Notes: generated by a model from the sequence alone, not told the origin. 64,000 nt of DNA from Acidimicrobiales bacterium (GCA_035630295.1 DASQKY010000028.1:1-64000); one strand, 5' to 3'. Shown: positions 48,333-57,211, numbered from the stretch's first letter. Made by a program: numbers and translations.

Positions 48333-48854
48333 TCAGCCCAGGCGGCGGAGCTGGTCGCGGTAGCGGGGCACGCGGTCCCGGTAGGCCTGGGCGCCGAGCT
48401 GGATCATCACCTCGGGATCGACCCGGCCCTCCTTGATCACCGCCGGCACCCCCAGGGCCATGGCCCGGCTGGGCACCTCGGTGTCGTTGGTGACCAGGGC
48501 GTTCGCCCCCACCAGGGCCTCCGAGCGGACCACGGCCCGATGGAGCACGACCGCCCCCGAACCGACCAGGGCCCCGTCCTCGATGGTGCAGCCCTCCAGG
48601 TGGGCGTTGTGGCCGATGACGCAGTCGTCGCCGACCACGGTGGGCCACATCGACGTGGTGTGGACCACGGTGCCGTCCTGGATGGAGGTCCGGGCCCCGA
48701 CGGTGATGGTCCCGTCGTCGCCCCGCAGCACCGCGCAGGGCCAGATCGACGACTCGGGCCCCACGGTGACGGCCCCGATGAGCACGGCGTCGGGGTGCAC
48801 GTAGGCCTCGGGGTGGATGGAGGGCTCCTTGTCACCGAGGGCGTAGAGCGGCAT
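48333..48854 (-). CDS. Gamma-carbonic anhydrase family protein
   Basis: A 173-residue left-handed beta-helix protein made of hexapeptide repeats ('SIHPEAYVHPDAVLIGAVTV', 'SSIWPCAVLRGDDGTITVGA', 'VIGHNAHLEGCTIEDGALVG'). The three metal-binding His positions of gamma-CA/PaaY-like proteins are present: one in 'GTVVHTTSM' and two in 'IGHNAH'. It could be an active trimeric anhydrase (Zn/Fe) or a ferripyochelin-binding-like homologue. TAGGGT (minus strand, 48862-48867) is 7 bases from the ATG. Confidence 0.92.
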   Translation of the reverse strand: MPLYALGDKEPSIHPEAYVHPDAVLIGAVTVGPESSIWPCAVLRGDDGTITVGARTSIQDGTVVHTTSMWPTVVGDDCVIGHNAHLEGCTIEDGALVGSGAVVLHRAVVRSEALVGANALVTNDTEVPSRAMALGVPAVIKEGRVDPEVMIQLGAQAYRDRVPRYRDQLRRLG

Positions 48855-48892
48855 GGGCCCGACCCTACCGACAGGGGCCTACCCTCCTGCCC
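48855..48892. promoter_or_regulatory. Compact divergent leaderless promoters
   Basis: Only 38 bases separate two divergent starts. The minus-strand TAGGGT (48862-48867) and plus-strand TACCCT (48880-48885) are each 7 bases from their ATG, so each promoter's -35 region lies inside or beyond the other gene's start. The two transcripts probably compete. Confidence 0.55.
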
Positions 48893-51073
48893 ATGCCCGC
48901 CGACCGTCCCCGCTTCGCCCCCGCCGAGGCCCCGATGGCCGACCGGCGCCCGGCCCGGCGGGCCCGCCACGGCCACGACGAGCCCGACGACCTGGGCTGG
49001 CTGCGCGACCACGACGACCCCGCCCTCCTGCCCCTGCTGGAGGCCGAGGACGCCCACGCCGACGCGGTGCTGGCCCCCCTCGACCCCCTGGTCGACGCGG
49101 TGGAGGGCGAGATCCGGGCCCGGACCCAGGAGGACGACCTGAGCGTCCCCCACCGCAAGGACGGCTGGTGGTACCGGACCCGCACCGCCGAGGGCGCGTC
49201 CTACCCCATCCACGAGCGGGCCCCGGTCGGCCGCGACGACGCCCCACCGGCGGCCGACGCCGGGGGCTGGGCCGTGATCCTGGACGAGAACGTCCTGGCC
49301 GAGGGCCGCCCGTACCTGTCGGTGGGGGTGGCCGAGGTCAGCCCCGACGGCTCGCTGCTGGCCTACGCCGTCGACCACGACGGCTCGGAGGAGCACGTGC
49401 TGCGGGTCCGGGACCTGCGCACCGGCGAGGACCTGGCCGAGGCCATCCCCGGCGTCTCCTACGGGTTCGCCTGGGCCGCCGACGGGGCCACGTTCCTCTA
49501 CACCACCCTGGACCGGGCCCGGCGCCCCTGGCGGGTCCACACCCACCACCTGGGCTCCGAGCCCACCGGCGCCGAGGACACCCTCGTCCTGGAGGAGCCC
49601 GACGACCGGTTCTGGGTCGGCCTGGGGGCCAGCCGCAGCGGCGACCTGATCGTGATCGACGTGGCCTCGGCCGTCACCTCCGAGCTGCACCTGGTCGACG
49701 CCCACACCCCCGAGTCCGGGGCCCGGCTGGCCATCCCCCGCCGCCAGGGCATCGAGGTCCAGGCCGCCCACCACGGCGACTGGCTCTACCTGGTCAGCAA
49801 CGACGAGGCCCTGGACTTCGCCCTGTGGCGGGCCCCGCTGGCCGCCCCCAACCGGGCCCGCTGGCAGCCGGTGATCCCGCACGCGCCCGGCACCCGCCTC
49901 CTGGGGGTCGAGGCCTTCGCCGGCCACCTGGTGGTGCACCTGCGCACCGACGGCCGCCCGGCCCTGCGGGTCGTCGACCTGGCCGCCCTGGGCGACGGCG
50001 ACGACCCGCCGGCCCCGGAGGTGGTGGCCGCCGCCTGCCGCGACCTGGCCTTCCCCGACGGCGGCCACACCCTGGGGGGCGCGGCCAACGAGGAGTGGGG
50101 CACCACCCGCTACCGCTTCACGTACCAGTCGCTCACCACCCCGGCCACCGTGCTCGAGGAGGACGTGGCCACCGGCGAGCGGGTCGAGCTGAAGCGCATG
50201 CCGGTGCTGGGCGACTTCGACCCCGACCACTACCGGGCCACCCGGGTGTGGGCCACGGCACCCGACGGCACCCGGGTCCCGGTGTCGCTGGCCCGCCACC
50301 GGGACGTGCCCCAGGACGGCACCGCCCCCCTCGTCCTGTACGGCTACGGCGCCTACGAGATCAGCATGGACCCGTGGTTCTCCATCGCCCGGCTGTCGCT
50401 CCTGGACCGGGGGGTGGTCTTCGCCGTGGCCCACGTCCGGGGAGGCGGGGAGATGGGCCGGGGCTGGTACGAGGACGGCAAGCTCCTGGCCAAGCCCCAC
50501 TCGTTCTCGGACCTGGTGGCCGCGGCCGACCACCTGGCCGCCGAGAGCTGGTGCGCCCCCGACCGCATCGCCACCCGGGGCGGCTCGGCCGGCGGCCTGC
50601 TGGTGGGGGCGGCCCTGAACCGGGCCCCCGAGCGGTTCCGGGCCGTGGTGGCCGAGGTGCCCTTCGTCGACGCCCTCAACACCATCCTCGACCCCGACGC
50701 CCCCCTGACGGCCACCGAGTGGGAGGAGTGGGGCAACCCCATCACCGACCCGGACGTGTTCGCCTGCATGCGCTCCTACAGCCCCACCGAGAACGTGGGG
50801 GCGGGTCCCCACCCGGCGGTGCTGGCCACCGGCGGCCTCCACGACCCCCGGGTCGGCGTGCACGAGCCGGCCATCTGGGTGCAACGCCTGCGGGAGCGGA
50901 CCGAGCCCTCCCCCGATCGCCCGGTGGTGTTCCGGGTCGAGCTGGGGGCCGGCCACGGCGGGCCGTCGGGCCGCTACGACGCCTGGCGCCGCGAGGCCGA
51001 GATCCTGGCCTTCCTGCTCACCGCCCTGGACGTGGGCGCCGGCGACGGGCCTCAGCGCTCCAGCGAGGCGTAG
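48893..51073 (+). CDS. ptrB: Oligopeptidase B-like S9 family peptidase
   Basis: A 726-residue prolyl-oligopeptidase family protein. An N-terminal helical part and seven-bladed propeller (~70-430; 'EVSPDGSLLAYAVDHDGSEE') precede the alpha/beta hydrolase domain (~430-726). Catalytic Ser is in 'TRGGSAGGLLVGAALNR' (~564), Asp in 'GLHDPRV' (~651) and His in 'GAGHGGPSGR' (~687). 'YGYGAYEISMDPWFS' and 'HVRGGGEMGRGWYEDGK' are typical of oligopeptidase B, which cuts small peptides after Arg/Lys in the cytoplasm. There is no signal peptide. Its last 22 bases overlap the convergent flavin reductase gene. Confidence 0.93.
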   Translation: MPADRPRFAPAEAPMADRRPARRARHGHDEPDDLGWLRDHDDPALLPLLEAEDAHADAVLAPLDPLVDAVEGEIRARTQEDDLSVPHRKDGWWYRTRTAEGASYPIHERAPVGRDDAPPAADAGGWAVILDENVLAEGRPYLSVGVAEVSPDGSLLAYAVDHDGSEEHVLRVRDLRTGEDLAEAIPGVSYGFAWAADGATFLYTTLDRARRPWRVHTHHLGSEPTGAEDTLVLEEPDDRFWVGLGASRSGDLIVIDVASAVTSELHLVDAHTPESGARLAIPRRQGIEVQAAHHGDWLYLVSNDEALDFALWRAPLAAPNRARWQPVIPHAPGTRLLGVEAFAGHLVVHLRTDGRPALRVVDLAALGDGDDPPAPEVVAAACRDLAFPDGGHTLGGAANEEWGTTRYRFTYQSLTTPATVLEEDVATGERVELKRMPVLGDFDPDHYRATRVWATAPDGTRVPVSLARHRDVPQDGTAPLVLYGYGAYEISMDPWFSIARLSLLDRGVVFAVAHVRGGGEMGRGWYEDGKLLAKPHSFSDLVAAADHLAAESWCAPDRIATRGGSAGGLLVGAALNRAPERFRAVVAEVPFVDALNTILDPDAPLTATEWEEWGNPITDPDVFACMRSYSPTENVGAGPHPAVLATGGLHDPRVGVHEPAIWVQRLRERTEPSPDRPVVFRVELGAGHGGPSGRYDAWRREAEILAFLLTALDVGAGDGPQRSSEA

Positions 51074-51540
51074 CCCCCCCGGTAGAACACCAGGGGGTGG
51101 CCCTCGTCGGCCACGGCCAGGTCGTGGACCCGCCCCAGCACGATGTCGTGGTCGCCGCCGGGCAGCACCTCGGCCAGCTCGCAATCGATCCACGCCACCG
51201 CGTCGTGGAGGCGGGGAGCGCCCGACCACGGGGCGGCGTCGTAGCCGATGCCGGCGAACTTGTCCTCGCCCTTGCCGGCGAACACCCGGCACACGTCCTC
51301 CTGGTGGGCGCCCAGCACGTTGACGCAGAACCGGCCGGCGGCCCGGATCCGGGGCCAGCTCGACGACTGCGACCCGACGCAGAAGCCGACCAGGGGCGGG
51401 TCGAGCGACACCGAGAAGAACGACCCCACGGCCAGGCCCACCCGCTGGCCGTCGTGCTCGCTGGCGATGACGGTGATGCCGGTCGGGAAGTGGCCCAGCA
51501 CCTGGCGGAAGCGGGCCGGGTCGACGGTGGGGTCGGGCAT
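51052..51540 (-). CDS. Flavin reductase family protein
   Basis: A 162-residue FMN-binding split-barrel protein: 'FRQVLGHFPTGITVIASEHD', 'GSFFSVSLDPPLVGFCVG' (typical S-L-x-P-P-L-V), 'FCVNVLGAHQEDVCRVFAG', and C-terminal 'HPLVFYRGGYASLE'. These reductases supply reduced flavin to two-component monooxygenases, or act alone. TACCCT (minus strand, 51547-51552) is 6 bases from the ATG at 51540. The acyl-CoA dehydrogenase just upstream on the same strand could be its partner if it is a flavin-dependent monooxygenase-like member. Confidence 0.9.
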   Translation of the reverse strand: MPDPTVDPARFRQVLGHFPTGITVIASEHDGQRVGLAVGSFFSVSLDPPLVGFCVGSQSSSWPRIRAAGRFCVNVLGAHQEDVCRVFAGKGEDKFAGIGYDAAPWSGAPRLHDAVAWIDCELAEVLPGGDHDIVLGRVHDLAVADEGHPLVFYRGGYASLER

Positions 51541-51569
51541 GGGGGCAGGGTAGGCGGGGCGGCGGGCGG

Positions 51570-52730
51570 TCAGTAGCTGCGGGGCAGGCCCAGCACGCTC
51601 TGGGCCAGGTAGTTGAGGGTCATCTCCTGGCTCACCGGCGCCACCTGCATGATCCGGGCCTCCCGCCAGTAGCGGCCCACGTGGTACTCCTCGGCGAAGC
51701 CCAGCCCGCCGTGGACCTGGACGGCCCGGTCGCAGGCCGCGAAGCCGGCATCGGCGGCCAGGTACTTGGCCGTGTTGGCCTCCTCGCCGCAGGGCTGGCC
51801 CCGGTCGTAGCGCCAGGCCGCCAGCTGGGTCATCACCCAGGCGGCCCGCAGCCGGGCGTGGGCGTCGGCCAACGGGTGGCTGAGGGCCTGGTTGGCCCCG
51901 ATGGGCCGCCCGAACACCTCGCGCTCCGTCGCGTAGGCCACGGCCCGGCGCAGGGCGGCCAGGCCGGTGCCGATGGCCTCGGCCGCGATCAGGACCCGCT
52001 CGGGGTTGAGCCCGGCCAGGAGGTGGCGGAAGCCCTGGCCCTCCTCCCCCACCAGGCGCCAGCCCTCGACCGGCAGGTCGTCGTAGAACACCTCGCAGCT
52101 GCCCACCGCGTTGCGGGCCGTCTTGGGGATGGGCCGGATCTCCACGTGCGCCGGGTCGAGGTCGACCAGGAACAGGCTGAGCCCGTCCAGCCGCCCGGCC
52201 TCGGCCTCGCCGGTGCGGGCCAGCAGGAGGCACACCTCGGACTCCTCGGCCTTGGAGGTCCAGATCTTCTTGCCCGAGATGCGCCAGCCGTCGCCGTCCC
52301 GGGTGGCCCGGGTGGCGATGCGGGACGTGTCGGTGCCGGCGTCGGGCTCGGTCACCCCGAAGGCCACGTGCAGCTCGCCGGCCGCGGCCCGGGGCAGGAA
52401 GGCGTCCTTGAGCCGGTCGCTCCCGAAGCGCACCACCGGCTCCAGGCCGAACACGGTGAGGTGCAGGGCGGTGCAGCCGTTCATGGCCGCCCCCGACGCC
52501 GCCACCTCCCGCATGAGCACCGCGGCCTCGGCGATGCCGCACCCACCCCCGCCGTACTGCTCGGGGATGGCCACCCCCACCCAGCCCCCCCCGGCCATGG
52601 CCCGGTAGAACTCCCACGGGAACCGGTGCTCACGATCGCAGGCCGACCAGTACCCGTCATCGAAGGCGCCGGTCACGGCCCGCACCCCGGCGGCCAGGGC
52701 CTCGTGGTCGGGGTCGTCGCTGAAGTCCAC
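51570..52730 (-). CDS. Acyl-CoA dehydrogenase family protein
   Basis: A 386-residue flavoenzyme. The N-terminal helical domain contains 'GWVGVAIPEQYGGGGCGIAE'. The middle beta domain contains 'AFGVTEPDAGTDTSRIATRA' (the FAD/substrate loop) and 'WRISGKKIWTSKAEE'. The C-terminal domain ends with 'QVHGGLGFAEEYHVGRYWRE', the usual FAD-binding H-G-G-x-G. The typical catalytic Glu cannot be assigned with certainty. It should introduce the alpha-beta double bond of an acyl-CoA. TAGCGT (minus strand, 52739-52744) is 8 bases before the GTG. The palindrome GAGCG-GCCG-CGCTC (52758-52771) covers the -35 region and may be an operator. Confidence 0.92.
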   Translation of the reverse strand: MDFSDDPDHEALAAGVRAVTGAFDDGYWSACDREHRFPWEFYRAMAGGGWVGVAIPEQYGGGGCGIAEAAVLMREVAASGAAMNGCTALHLTVFGLEPVVRFGSDRLKDAFLPRAAAGELHVAFGVTEPDAGTDTSRIATRATRDGDGWRISGKKIWTSKAEESEVCLLLARTGEAEAGRLDGLSLFLVDLDPAHVEIRPIPKTARNAVGSCEVFYDDLPVEGWRLVGEEGQGFRHLLAGLNPERVLIAAEAIGTGLAALRRAVAYATEREVFGRPIGANQALSHPLADAHARLRAAWVMTQLAAWRYDRGQPCGEEANTAKYLAADAGFAACDRAVQVHGGLGFAEEYHVGRYWREARIMQVAPVSQEMTLNYLAQSVLGLPRSY

Positions 52731-52859
52731 GGCCGCCGACGCTACGCCCCCACCCCGGAGCGGCCGCGCTCACCTTGGGACCAGTGACGACGCATGTGGC
52801 GGCCCTCGGTCCAAAGTTCGGGTGGGCGGGGCCGACTCCCCGGTGGACGGCCCGAGGGG

Positions 52860-53756
52860 TCAGCGGCTGAGGGCGGCCCGGGCCGGACCGGCCGGCGGGG
52901 CGGCGGACCCGGCCGTCAGGGCGATGGTGGTCCCCTCGGCCCCGGCGATGACCTCGTCCAGGCCCCGGGCCGCGCCGAGCTGGCGGGCGTGGTCGACCAG
53001 GGCATCGACGGCGGTGTCGTGGCGCTCGGGGTCGTGGTGGAACAGGGCCAGGCGGCGGGCCCCGGCGGTGGCGGCCACGTGCACTGCGTAGTCCACCGTG
53101 CAGTGGCCCCAGTCGGACTTGGCCGCCAGGTCGGGGGCGGTGAACTGGGCGTCGTGGATGACCAGGTCGGCACCGTCGCACAGGGCCAGCGCCCCTTCGG
53201 CCACCGTGTCGGTGCCGTCGACGGGCTGCTGGTGGTCGCTGATGTAGGCGATGGACACCCCGTCGACCTCGACCCGGTAGCCGTTGGTGGCCCCCACGTG
53301 GGGCACGCTGCGGGCGGTGACCACGGCCCCGTCGACCTCGACGGTCTCGCCGTCGGTGAAGTCCACGAAGTCGATGTGGCCATGGAGGTCCTCGGCCCGG
53401 ACCGGGAAGTAGGGCGGGCGCATGAACTCGCCGAAGGCCTCGGCCAGGCTCAGGGCCGGCTCGGGCCGGGGGGCGTAGACGGCCAGGTGGGCCCCGGGGG
53501 CCAGGACGGGCACGAAGAACGGGAGGCCCTGGACGTGGTCCCAGTGGATGTGGGTGACGAAGGCGGTGCCGGTGAAGGTGCCGTCGGTGGGCTGGGTCTG
53601 GCCGAAGAAGCGCAGCCCGGTGCCGAGGTCGAGGATGATCGGCGCGTGGCCCGGCCGCTCGATGCTCACGCAGGCCGTGTTGCCCCCGTAGCGGCGGTTG
53701 GCGTCGCACGGGCACGGCGTGGATCCCCGCACGCCCCAGAAGGTGATGTCGACCAC
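52860..53756 (-). CDS. MBL-fold metallo-hydrolase
   Basis: A 298-residue metallo-beta-lactamase fold protein of the RNase Z/PDE-like type. 'DITFWGVRGSTPCPCDANRR' and 'YGGNTACVSIERPGH' open the fold; 'LDLGTGLRFFG' follows; the metal motif is H-I-H-W-D-H ('THIHWDHVQGLPFF', as in HxHxDH with His63/Trp); later metal ligands lie in 'PHVGATNGYRVE', 'ISDHQQPV', 'VIHDAQFTAPD' and 'LFHHDPERHD'. Such proteins often are phosphodiesterases or signalling hydrolases; some sit fused to adenylate cyclase-like regulators. GTG at 53756 was chosen for its SD (AAGGGGA), with -10 TAGGTT (53795-53800) giving a ~30-base leader. Confidence 0.88.
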   Translation of the reverse strand: MVDITFWGVRGSTPCPCDANRRYGGNTACVSIERPGHAPIILDLGTGLRFFGQTQPTDGTFTGTAFVTHIHWDHVQGLPFFVPVLAPGAHLAVYAPRPEPALSLAEAFGEFMRPPYFPVRAEDLHGHIDFVDFTDGETVEVDGAVVTARSVPHVGATNGYRVEVDGVSIAYISDHQQPVDGTDTVAEGALALCDGADLVIHDAQFTAPDLAAKSDWGHCTVDYAVHVAATAGARRLALFHHDPERHDTAVDALVDHARQLGAARGLDEVIAGAEGTTIALTAGSAAPPAGPARAALSR

Positions 53757-53928
53757 GGATCGTCCCCTTGTCACCGCCCCCCAGGTGGCGACGCAACCTA
53801 GTTCCGCCCGGGGGTCCGGTCACCGGGCTGTGACAGGATTCTCAGATACCCCGGCAAGCAGGACCTGCGTGGGCGCGAGCGCGCCGGGCCTGCGGCGGGG
53901 CCGGCGCCCCGTCGGTAGCTTCGGCCCG

Positions 53929-54840
53929 ATGGATCCCACCCCCGTTCCCGACGGCCTGGCCCTCGAGCGCACCCAGCTCGACGACCTCGACGTCGCCTGG
54001 CTCACCGTGCCCGGTGTCGACCCCGGGGCCCCGCTGGCCCTCTGCCTGCACGGGTTCCCGGACGCCGCCCCCACCTGGCGCTTCCTCCTACCGGCGCTGG
54101 CCCGGGCCGGGTTCCGGCCGGTGGCGCCGTGGCTGCGGGGCTACGCCCCCACCTCCGTCCCCGCCGACGGGCTCTACCAGGTGGGCGCCCTGGCCCGCGA
54201 CGCCGTGCGCCTGCACGAGGCCCTGGGTGGCGGGCCCGACGCGGTGATCGTGGGCCACGACTGGGGGGCCATGGCCACCTATGCCGCGGTGGGCTGGCAG
54301 CCCGACCGGTGGCGCCGGGCCGTGGCCATGGCCGTGCCCCCGGCCGGGGCCATGTTCGGGGGGCTGACCTCCTACGACCAGCTCCGGCGCAGCTGGTACA
54401 TGTTCTTCTTCCAGAGCCCGCTGGCCGAGGGGGTGGTGGCTGCCGACGACCTGGCCTTCGTCGACCGGCTGTGGGCCGACTGGTCGCCGGGCTACGACCC
54501 CTCCCCCGACCTGCCGGCGGTGAAGGCCGCCCTGGGCGGCCCCGAGAACCTGGCCGCAGCCCTGGGCTACTACCGGGCCACCCTGGGGACCGGGACGACC
54601 GACCCGTCCCTGGACGCGGCCCAGGCCGGGTGGATGGTCCCCACCCCGGTGCCCACCCTCTACCTCCACGGCCGCGACGACGGCTGCCTGGGCGCCGATC
54701 TGGTGGCCGACGCCGGGGCCCACCTCCCGGCCCCCGGCTCCCGGGCCGAGATCCTGGACGGGGTGGGCCACTTCCTCCACGTCGAGGCCCCTGACCTGGT
54801 CAACCCGCTGGTCACCGCGTTCCTGGCCGAGGGGGCGTGA
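53929..54840 (+). CDS. Alpha/beta hydrolase, epoxide-hydrolase-like
   Basis: A 303-residue hydrolase. 'LCLHGFPDAAPTWRFLLPAL' carries the H-G-x-P oxyanion motif, 'VIVGHDWGAMATYAAVGWQP' the nucleophile Asp (~110, in the Gly-His-Asp-Trp-Gly elbow), 'YLHGRDDGCLGADL' the acid, and 'GVGHFLHVEAPDLV' the His. The Asp nucleophile marks epoxide hydrolase or haloalkane dehalogenase relatives rather than Ser esterases. TAGCTT (53916-53921) lies 7 bases before the ATG. The stop overlaps the next ATG by one base (TGATG). Confidence 0.9.
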   Translation: MDPTPVPDGLALERTQLDDLDVAWLTVPGVDPGAPLALCLHGFPDAAPTWRFLLPALARAGFRPVAPWLRGYAPTSVPADGLYQVGALARDAVRLHEALGGGPDAVIVGHDWGAMATYAAVGWQPDRWRRAVAMAVPPAGAMFGGLTSYDQLRRSWYMFFFQSPLAEGVVAADDLAFVDRLWADWSPGYDPSPDLPAVKAALGGPENLAAALGYYRATLGTGTTDPSLDAAQAGWMVPTPVPTLYLHGRDDGCLGADLVADAGAHLPAPGSRAEILDGVGHFLHVEAPDLVNPLVTAFLAEGA

Positions 54841-55352
54841 TGGCCGGCCCCGCCGAGGTGACCCCCGAGGACCTGGTCACCCTCCACCACATCGAGCGGC
54901 TCAAGCACGCCTACTTCCGGTGCCTCGACCAGAAGCTCTGGGACGAGATGGCCACCCTCCTGGCCCCGGACGTGGAGGCCGCCTACTCGGGCGGCACCAA
55001 CTCGTTCTCGGGGCGCGACACGGTGCTCGACTTCCTCCGCCGGTCCATGGGGGCCGACACCTTCCACTCTTCCCACCACGCCCACCACCCGGAGATCGAC
55101 CTGCTGGGCCCGAACGAGGCCGTCGGGGTGTGGGCCATGGAGGACACGGTGATCATGCTCGACCTCGACATCACCATCCGGGGAGCCGGCTTCTACCAGG
55201 ACCGCTACGTCCGCCGTGACGGCCGCTGGCTCATCGCCGCCACCGGCTACAAGCGCCTGTGGGAGGAGCTGTCGCCCCGCTCCTCGGTCGAGGGCTTGCA
55301 GCTCACCGCCTCGTGGTGGACCACCGACGGCCGCAGCTCCCTCGCCGGGTGA
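54840..55352 (+). CDS. SnoaL-like (NTF2-fold) nuclear transport factor 2 family protein
   Basis: A 170-residue SnoaL_4-type protein: 'IERLKHAYFRCLDQKLWDEM', 'LLAPDVEAAYSGGTNSFSGR', 'HHAHHPEIDLLGPNEAVGVW', 'GAGFYQDRYVRRDGRWLIAA'. Members act on steroids, polyketides or small aromatic compounds as isomerases, cyclases or hydratases, with His/Asp in the cone-shaped cavity; several His residues are present here. It is translationally coupled to the hydrolase by TGATG. The pair may act on one xenobiotic or lipid substrate. Confidence 0.88.
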   Translation: MAGPAEVTPEDLVTLHHIERLKHAYFRCLDQKLWDEMATLLAPDVEAAYSGGTNSFSGRDTVLDFLRRSMGADTFHSSHHAHHPEIDLLGPNEAVGVWAMEDTVIMLDLDITIRGAGFYQDRYVRRDGRWLIAATGYKRLWEELSPRSSVEGLQLTASWWTTDGRSSLAG

Positions 55353-55466
55353 CCCCGGTCCGACGACCCGGCGCGACATCCGTCGAGAGGAGCGACACAC
55401 CGATGTGCCCACGAGCCGGATCGGCGCCGGGTGCCACCGACGCCGACCGGCCCAGGGGCGCAACAG

Positions 55467-56960
55467 CTAGTCGCGGCTGCTGACGCAGGTGGGTGGGTTG
55501 GCGGCCTCGTTGACCCGTACGCAGCGCAGGCCGCGCTGTTCGATCAGGGCCCAGTCGTCGTGGTCGCTGAGGAGCAGGGTGCCGTCGTGGAGGGCGAGGT
55601 TGATCTGGCCGTCGCCGTTGATGTCGTATTGGACCGACGGTTCGATGGTGCCGTCTTCGTCCCAGTCGATGTCCACCCCCGCGCAGATGCCATCCCGCTC
55701 GTCCAGGTCGGATTCGTCCAGGGGAGCGTTGAGGCCCTGGGAGTAGCCGATCGCTGCGTCACCCTCGCCGTCGCAATCGGTGTCGATCCCCGCATCGGTG
55801 TAGCGGTAGTTCATGACGGAGGCGTAGTTCGGGAAGCGGTTGGCGAAGAGCAAGTTCCCGCCGTGCTGGAGCCCGAGGTTGTGGCCCAGCTCGTGCATCA
55901 GGAACCGGGCGTAGCGACCCGGGTCGGGATCGTTGCACCGGACCCCGAGGGTGAAGTCGTTGCCGAACACCTCGCCCAGACCACCTGCCGGCAACATGAT
56001 GACGTAGTGGAAGACGCCCAGACGGGCGGGCTGGAAGTGCGCGGACTTCGCCGCTTCGAACTCGGGCCCGTTCGGGTTGTCGTCCATGACACCGTCGGGT
56101 TCGGTGATGGCGTTGCCGCCGGTGAAGCCCCCGCCCTGGCCGTAGTCAGCGATCAGGTTGATGCCCCCCGTGCCGTCCGGGTTGAGAACCGGTGCCGCCG
56201 CGAACGCCCCCGCCATGGCGGTCACCGCGGTGGCCGTCGGACGCAGCCCGGTCGGGCAGGCGGGAACGTCGAGCCAGTCGGTTTCCAGGAACAGGTCCTT
56301 GTGGGTGGCCCGAGCGCCCATGGCCCGTAGGTTCAGGCCACCGAGACCCAGCACCTCTTCCCCGTCGGGGATGCCGTCGTCGTCGGTGTCGGGGTTGGCG
56401 GAGTCGGTGCCGGCATCCGACGCGCTGGTGTAGGTGCCGTCGTCGGTTTCCAACGCGTTGGGCAGGCCGTCGCCGTCGGTGTCGGTGGTCGGGTGGCACC
56501 ACAGGGTGCCCGAGCCGCCATGGCTGGTGGTGGTGATGGTGGTGGTGATGGTGGTGGTCCGGTTGCCCTTGGTGCCGGTCAGGGGGCCGCTCCAGTGCTG
56601 CTGGGCATCCCGGGCGGTGACCACGATGGTGTAGGCGGTGCTGGCGGCCAGGCCGGTGATGTCACAGGACCGCACGCTGGCCGGCACCAGCGCCACCACC
56701 GTGCCCTGGTAGGTGCTGAGGTTGATCTGATACGACGCGGCAGGGTCGCCGCCGGTGGTGGCATCCCACGCGATGCGCACCAACGGCCCACGGGTGGTCG
56801 CATCCACAGTGGTGCCCGGGTGCCAGTACGGAGCGTTCTCCGGCGGGGGTGGACCCGGGTCGCAGGCCGCGGCGGTCACCACCAACCCCAGCGCCAGCAC
56901 CACCCCGGAGAGCGACCGACGGTGGCGACGACGGGGGGAACGGGACAGGTCTTCTCGCAT
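55467..56960 (-). CDS. Secreted metzincin-type zinc protease lipoprotein with FN3-like and TSP3-like repeats
   Basis: A 497-residue protein starting MREDLSRSPRRRHRRS, with signal 'GVVLALGLVVTAAACDPG' (lipobox TAAAC, Cys ~31). An FN3-like domain spans ~35-130 ('ITGLAASTAYTIVVTARDA'). A Thr-rich linker follows, then thrombospondin-3-like Ca2+ repeats ('DTDGDGLPNALETDDG', 'NPDTDDDGIPDGEEV'). The protease domain contains 'FLMHELGHNLGLQHGGNL', an H-E-x-x-H-x-x-G-x-x-H zinc motif, and the Met-turn 'YASVMNYRYTD'. Further Asp-rich loops (DIDWDEDGTIE, DINGDGQIN) suggest Ca2+ sites. Probably a membrane-anchored extracellular protease. It lies downstream of the frameshifted DUF4214 protein on the same strand. 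Confidence 0.9.
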   Translation of the reverse strand: MREDLSRSPRRRHRRSLSGVVLALGLVVTAAACDPGPPPPENAPYWHPGTTVDATTRGPLVRIAWDATTGGDPAASYQINLSTYQGTVVALVPASVRSCDITGLAASTAYTIVVTARDAQQHWSGPLTGTKGNRTTTITTTITTTSHGGSGTLWCHPTTDTDGDGLPNALETDDGTYTSASDAGTDSANPDTDDDGIPDGEEVLGLGGLNLRAMGARATHKDLFLETDWLDVPACPTGLRPTATAVTAMAGAFAAAPVLNPDGTGGINLIADYGQGGGFTGGNAITEPDGVMDDNPNGPEFEAAKSAHFQPARLGVFHYVIMLPAGGLGEVFGNDFTLGVRCNDPDPGRYARFLMHELGHNLGLQHGGNLLFANRFPNYASVMNYRYTDAGIDTDCDGEGDAAIGYSQGLNAPLDESDLDERDGICAGVDIDWDEDGTIEPSVQYDINGDGQINLALHDGTLLLSDHDDWALIEQRGLRCVRVNEAANPPTCVSSRD

Positions 56961-57033
56961 GAGGTCTCGCTTCGAGCTCGGTGAACAGGGGCCCGCCGGC
57001 ACCGACGCTCGGGGGAGCGCCAGGGATGAGTGG

Positions 57034-57070
57034 CGGCTGCCCGCACCGGGGGGAGTGGTGCGGGCAGCCG
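57034..57070. promoter_or_regulatory. Perfect 14-bp stem-loop
   Basis: CGGCTGCCCGCACC (57034-57047) pairs perfectly with GGTGCGGGCAGCCG (57057-57070) around a 9-base G-rich loop. Lying in the likely leader of the metzincin gene, it may be a transcription terminator/attenuator or a protein-binding site. Confidence 0.6.
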
Positions 57071-57166
57071 TCCACGGAGCCGCAGCGGGCCGACGCCGGC
57101 AGGAGCATCGAACCCGGGCTCGACCGGCACGCCCCGGCGAGATGAGCAGGAGCGGACCGGAACCAA

Positions 57167-57205
57167 CCCGGTCCGGGTCATCCAGATCGGACGGCCCGGA
57201 CCGGG
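57167..57205 (-). terminator. Terminator hairpin after the DUF4214 gene
   Basis: CCCGGTCCGGG (57167-57177) pairs perfectly with CCCGGACCGGG (57195-57205) with a 17-base loop. It starts 6 bases after the stop at 57212 (minus strand), a position typical of factor-independent or Rho-assisted actinobacterial terminators. There is no U-tract beyond a short TTGG. Confidence 0.6.
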
Positions 57206-57211
57206 ATCGGA

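Larger units (their letters stand above)
56961..57211. other. Intergenic region between two secreted-protein genes
   Basis: It holds two hairpins (57034-57070 and 57167-57205, listed separately). No clear TAnnnT box or SD is visible directly before the protease ATG at 56960. The first hairpin lies 74 bases upstream of that ATG and could affect its translation. Confidence 0.5.
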
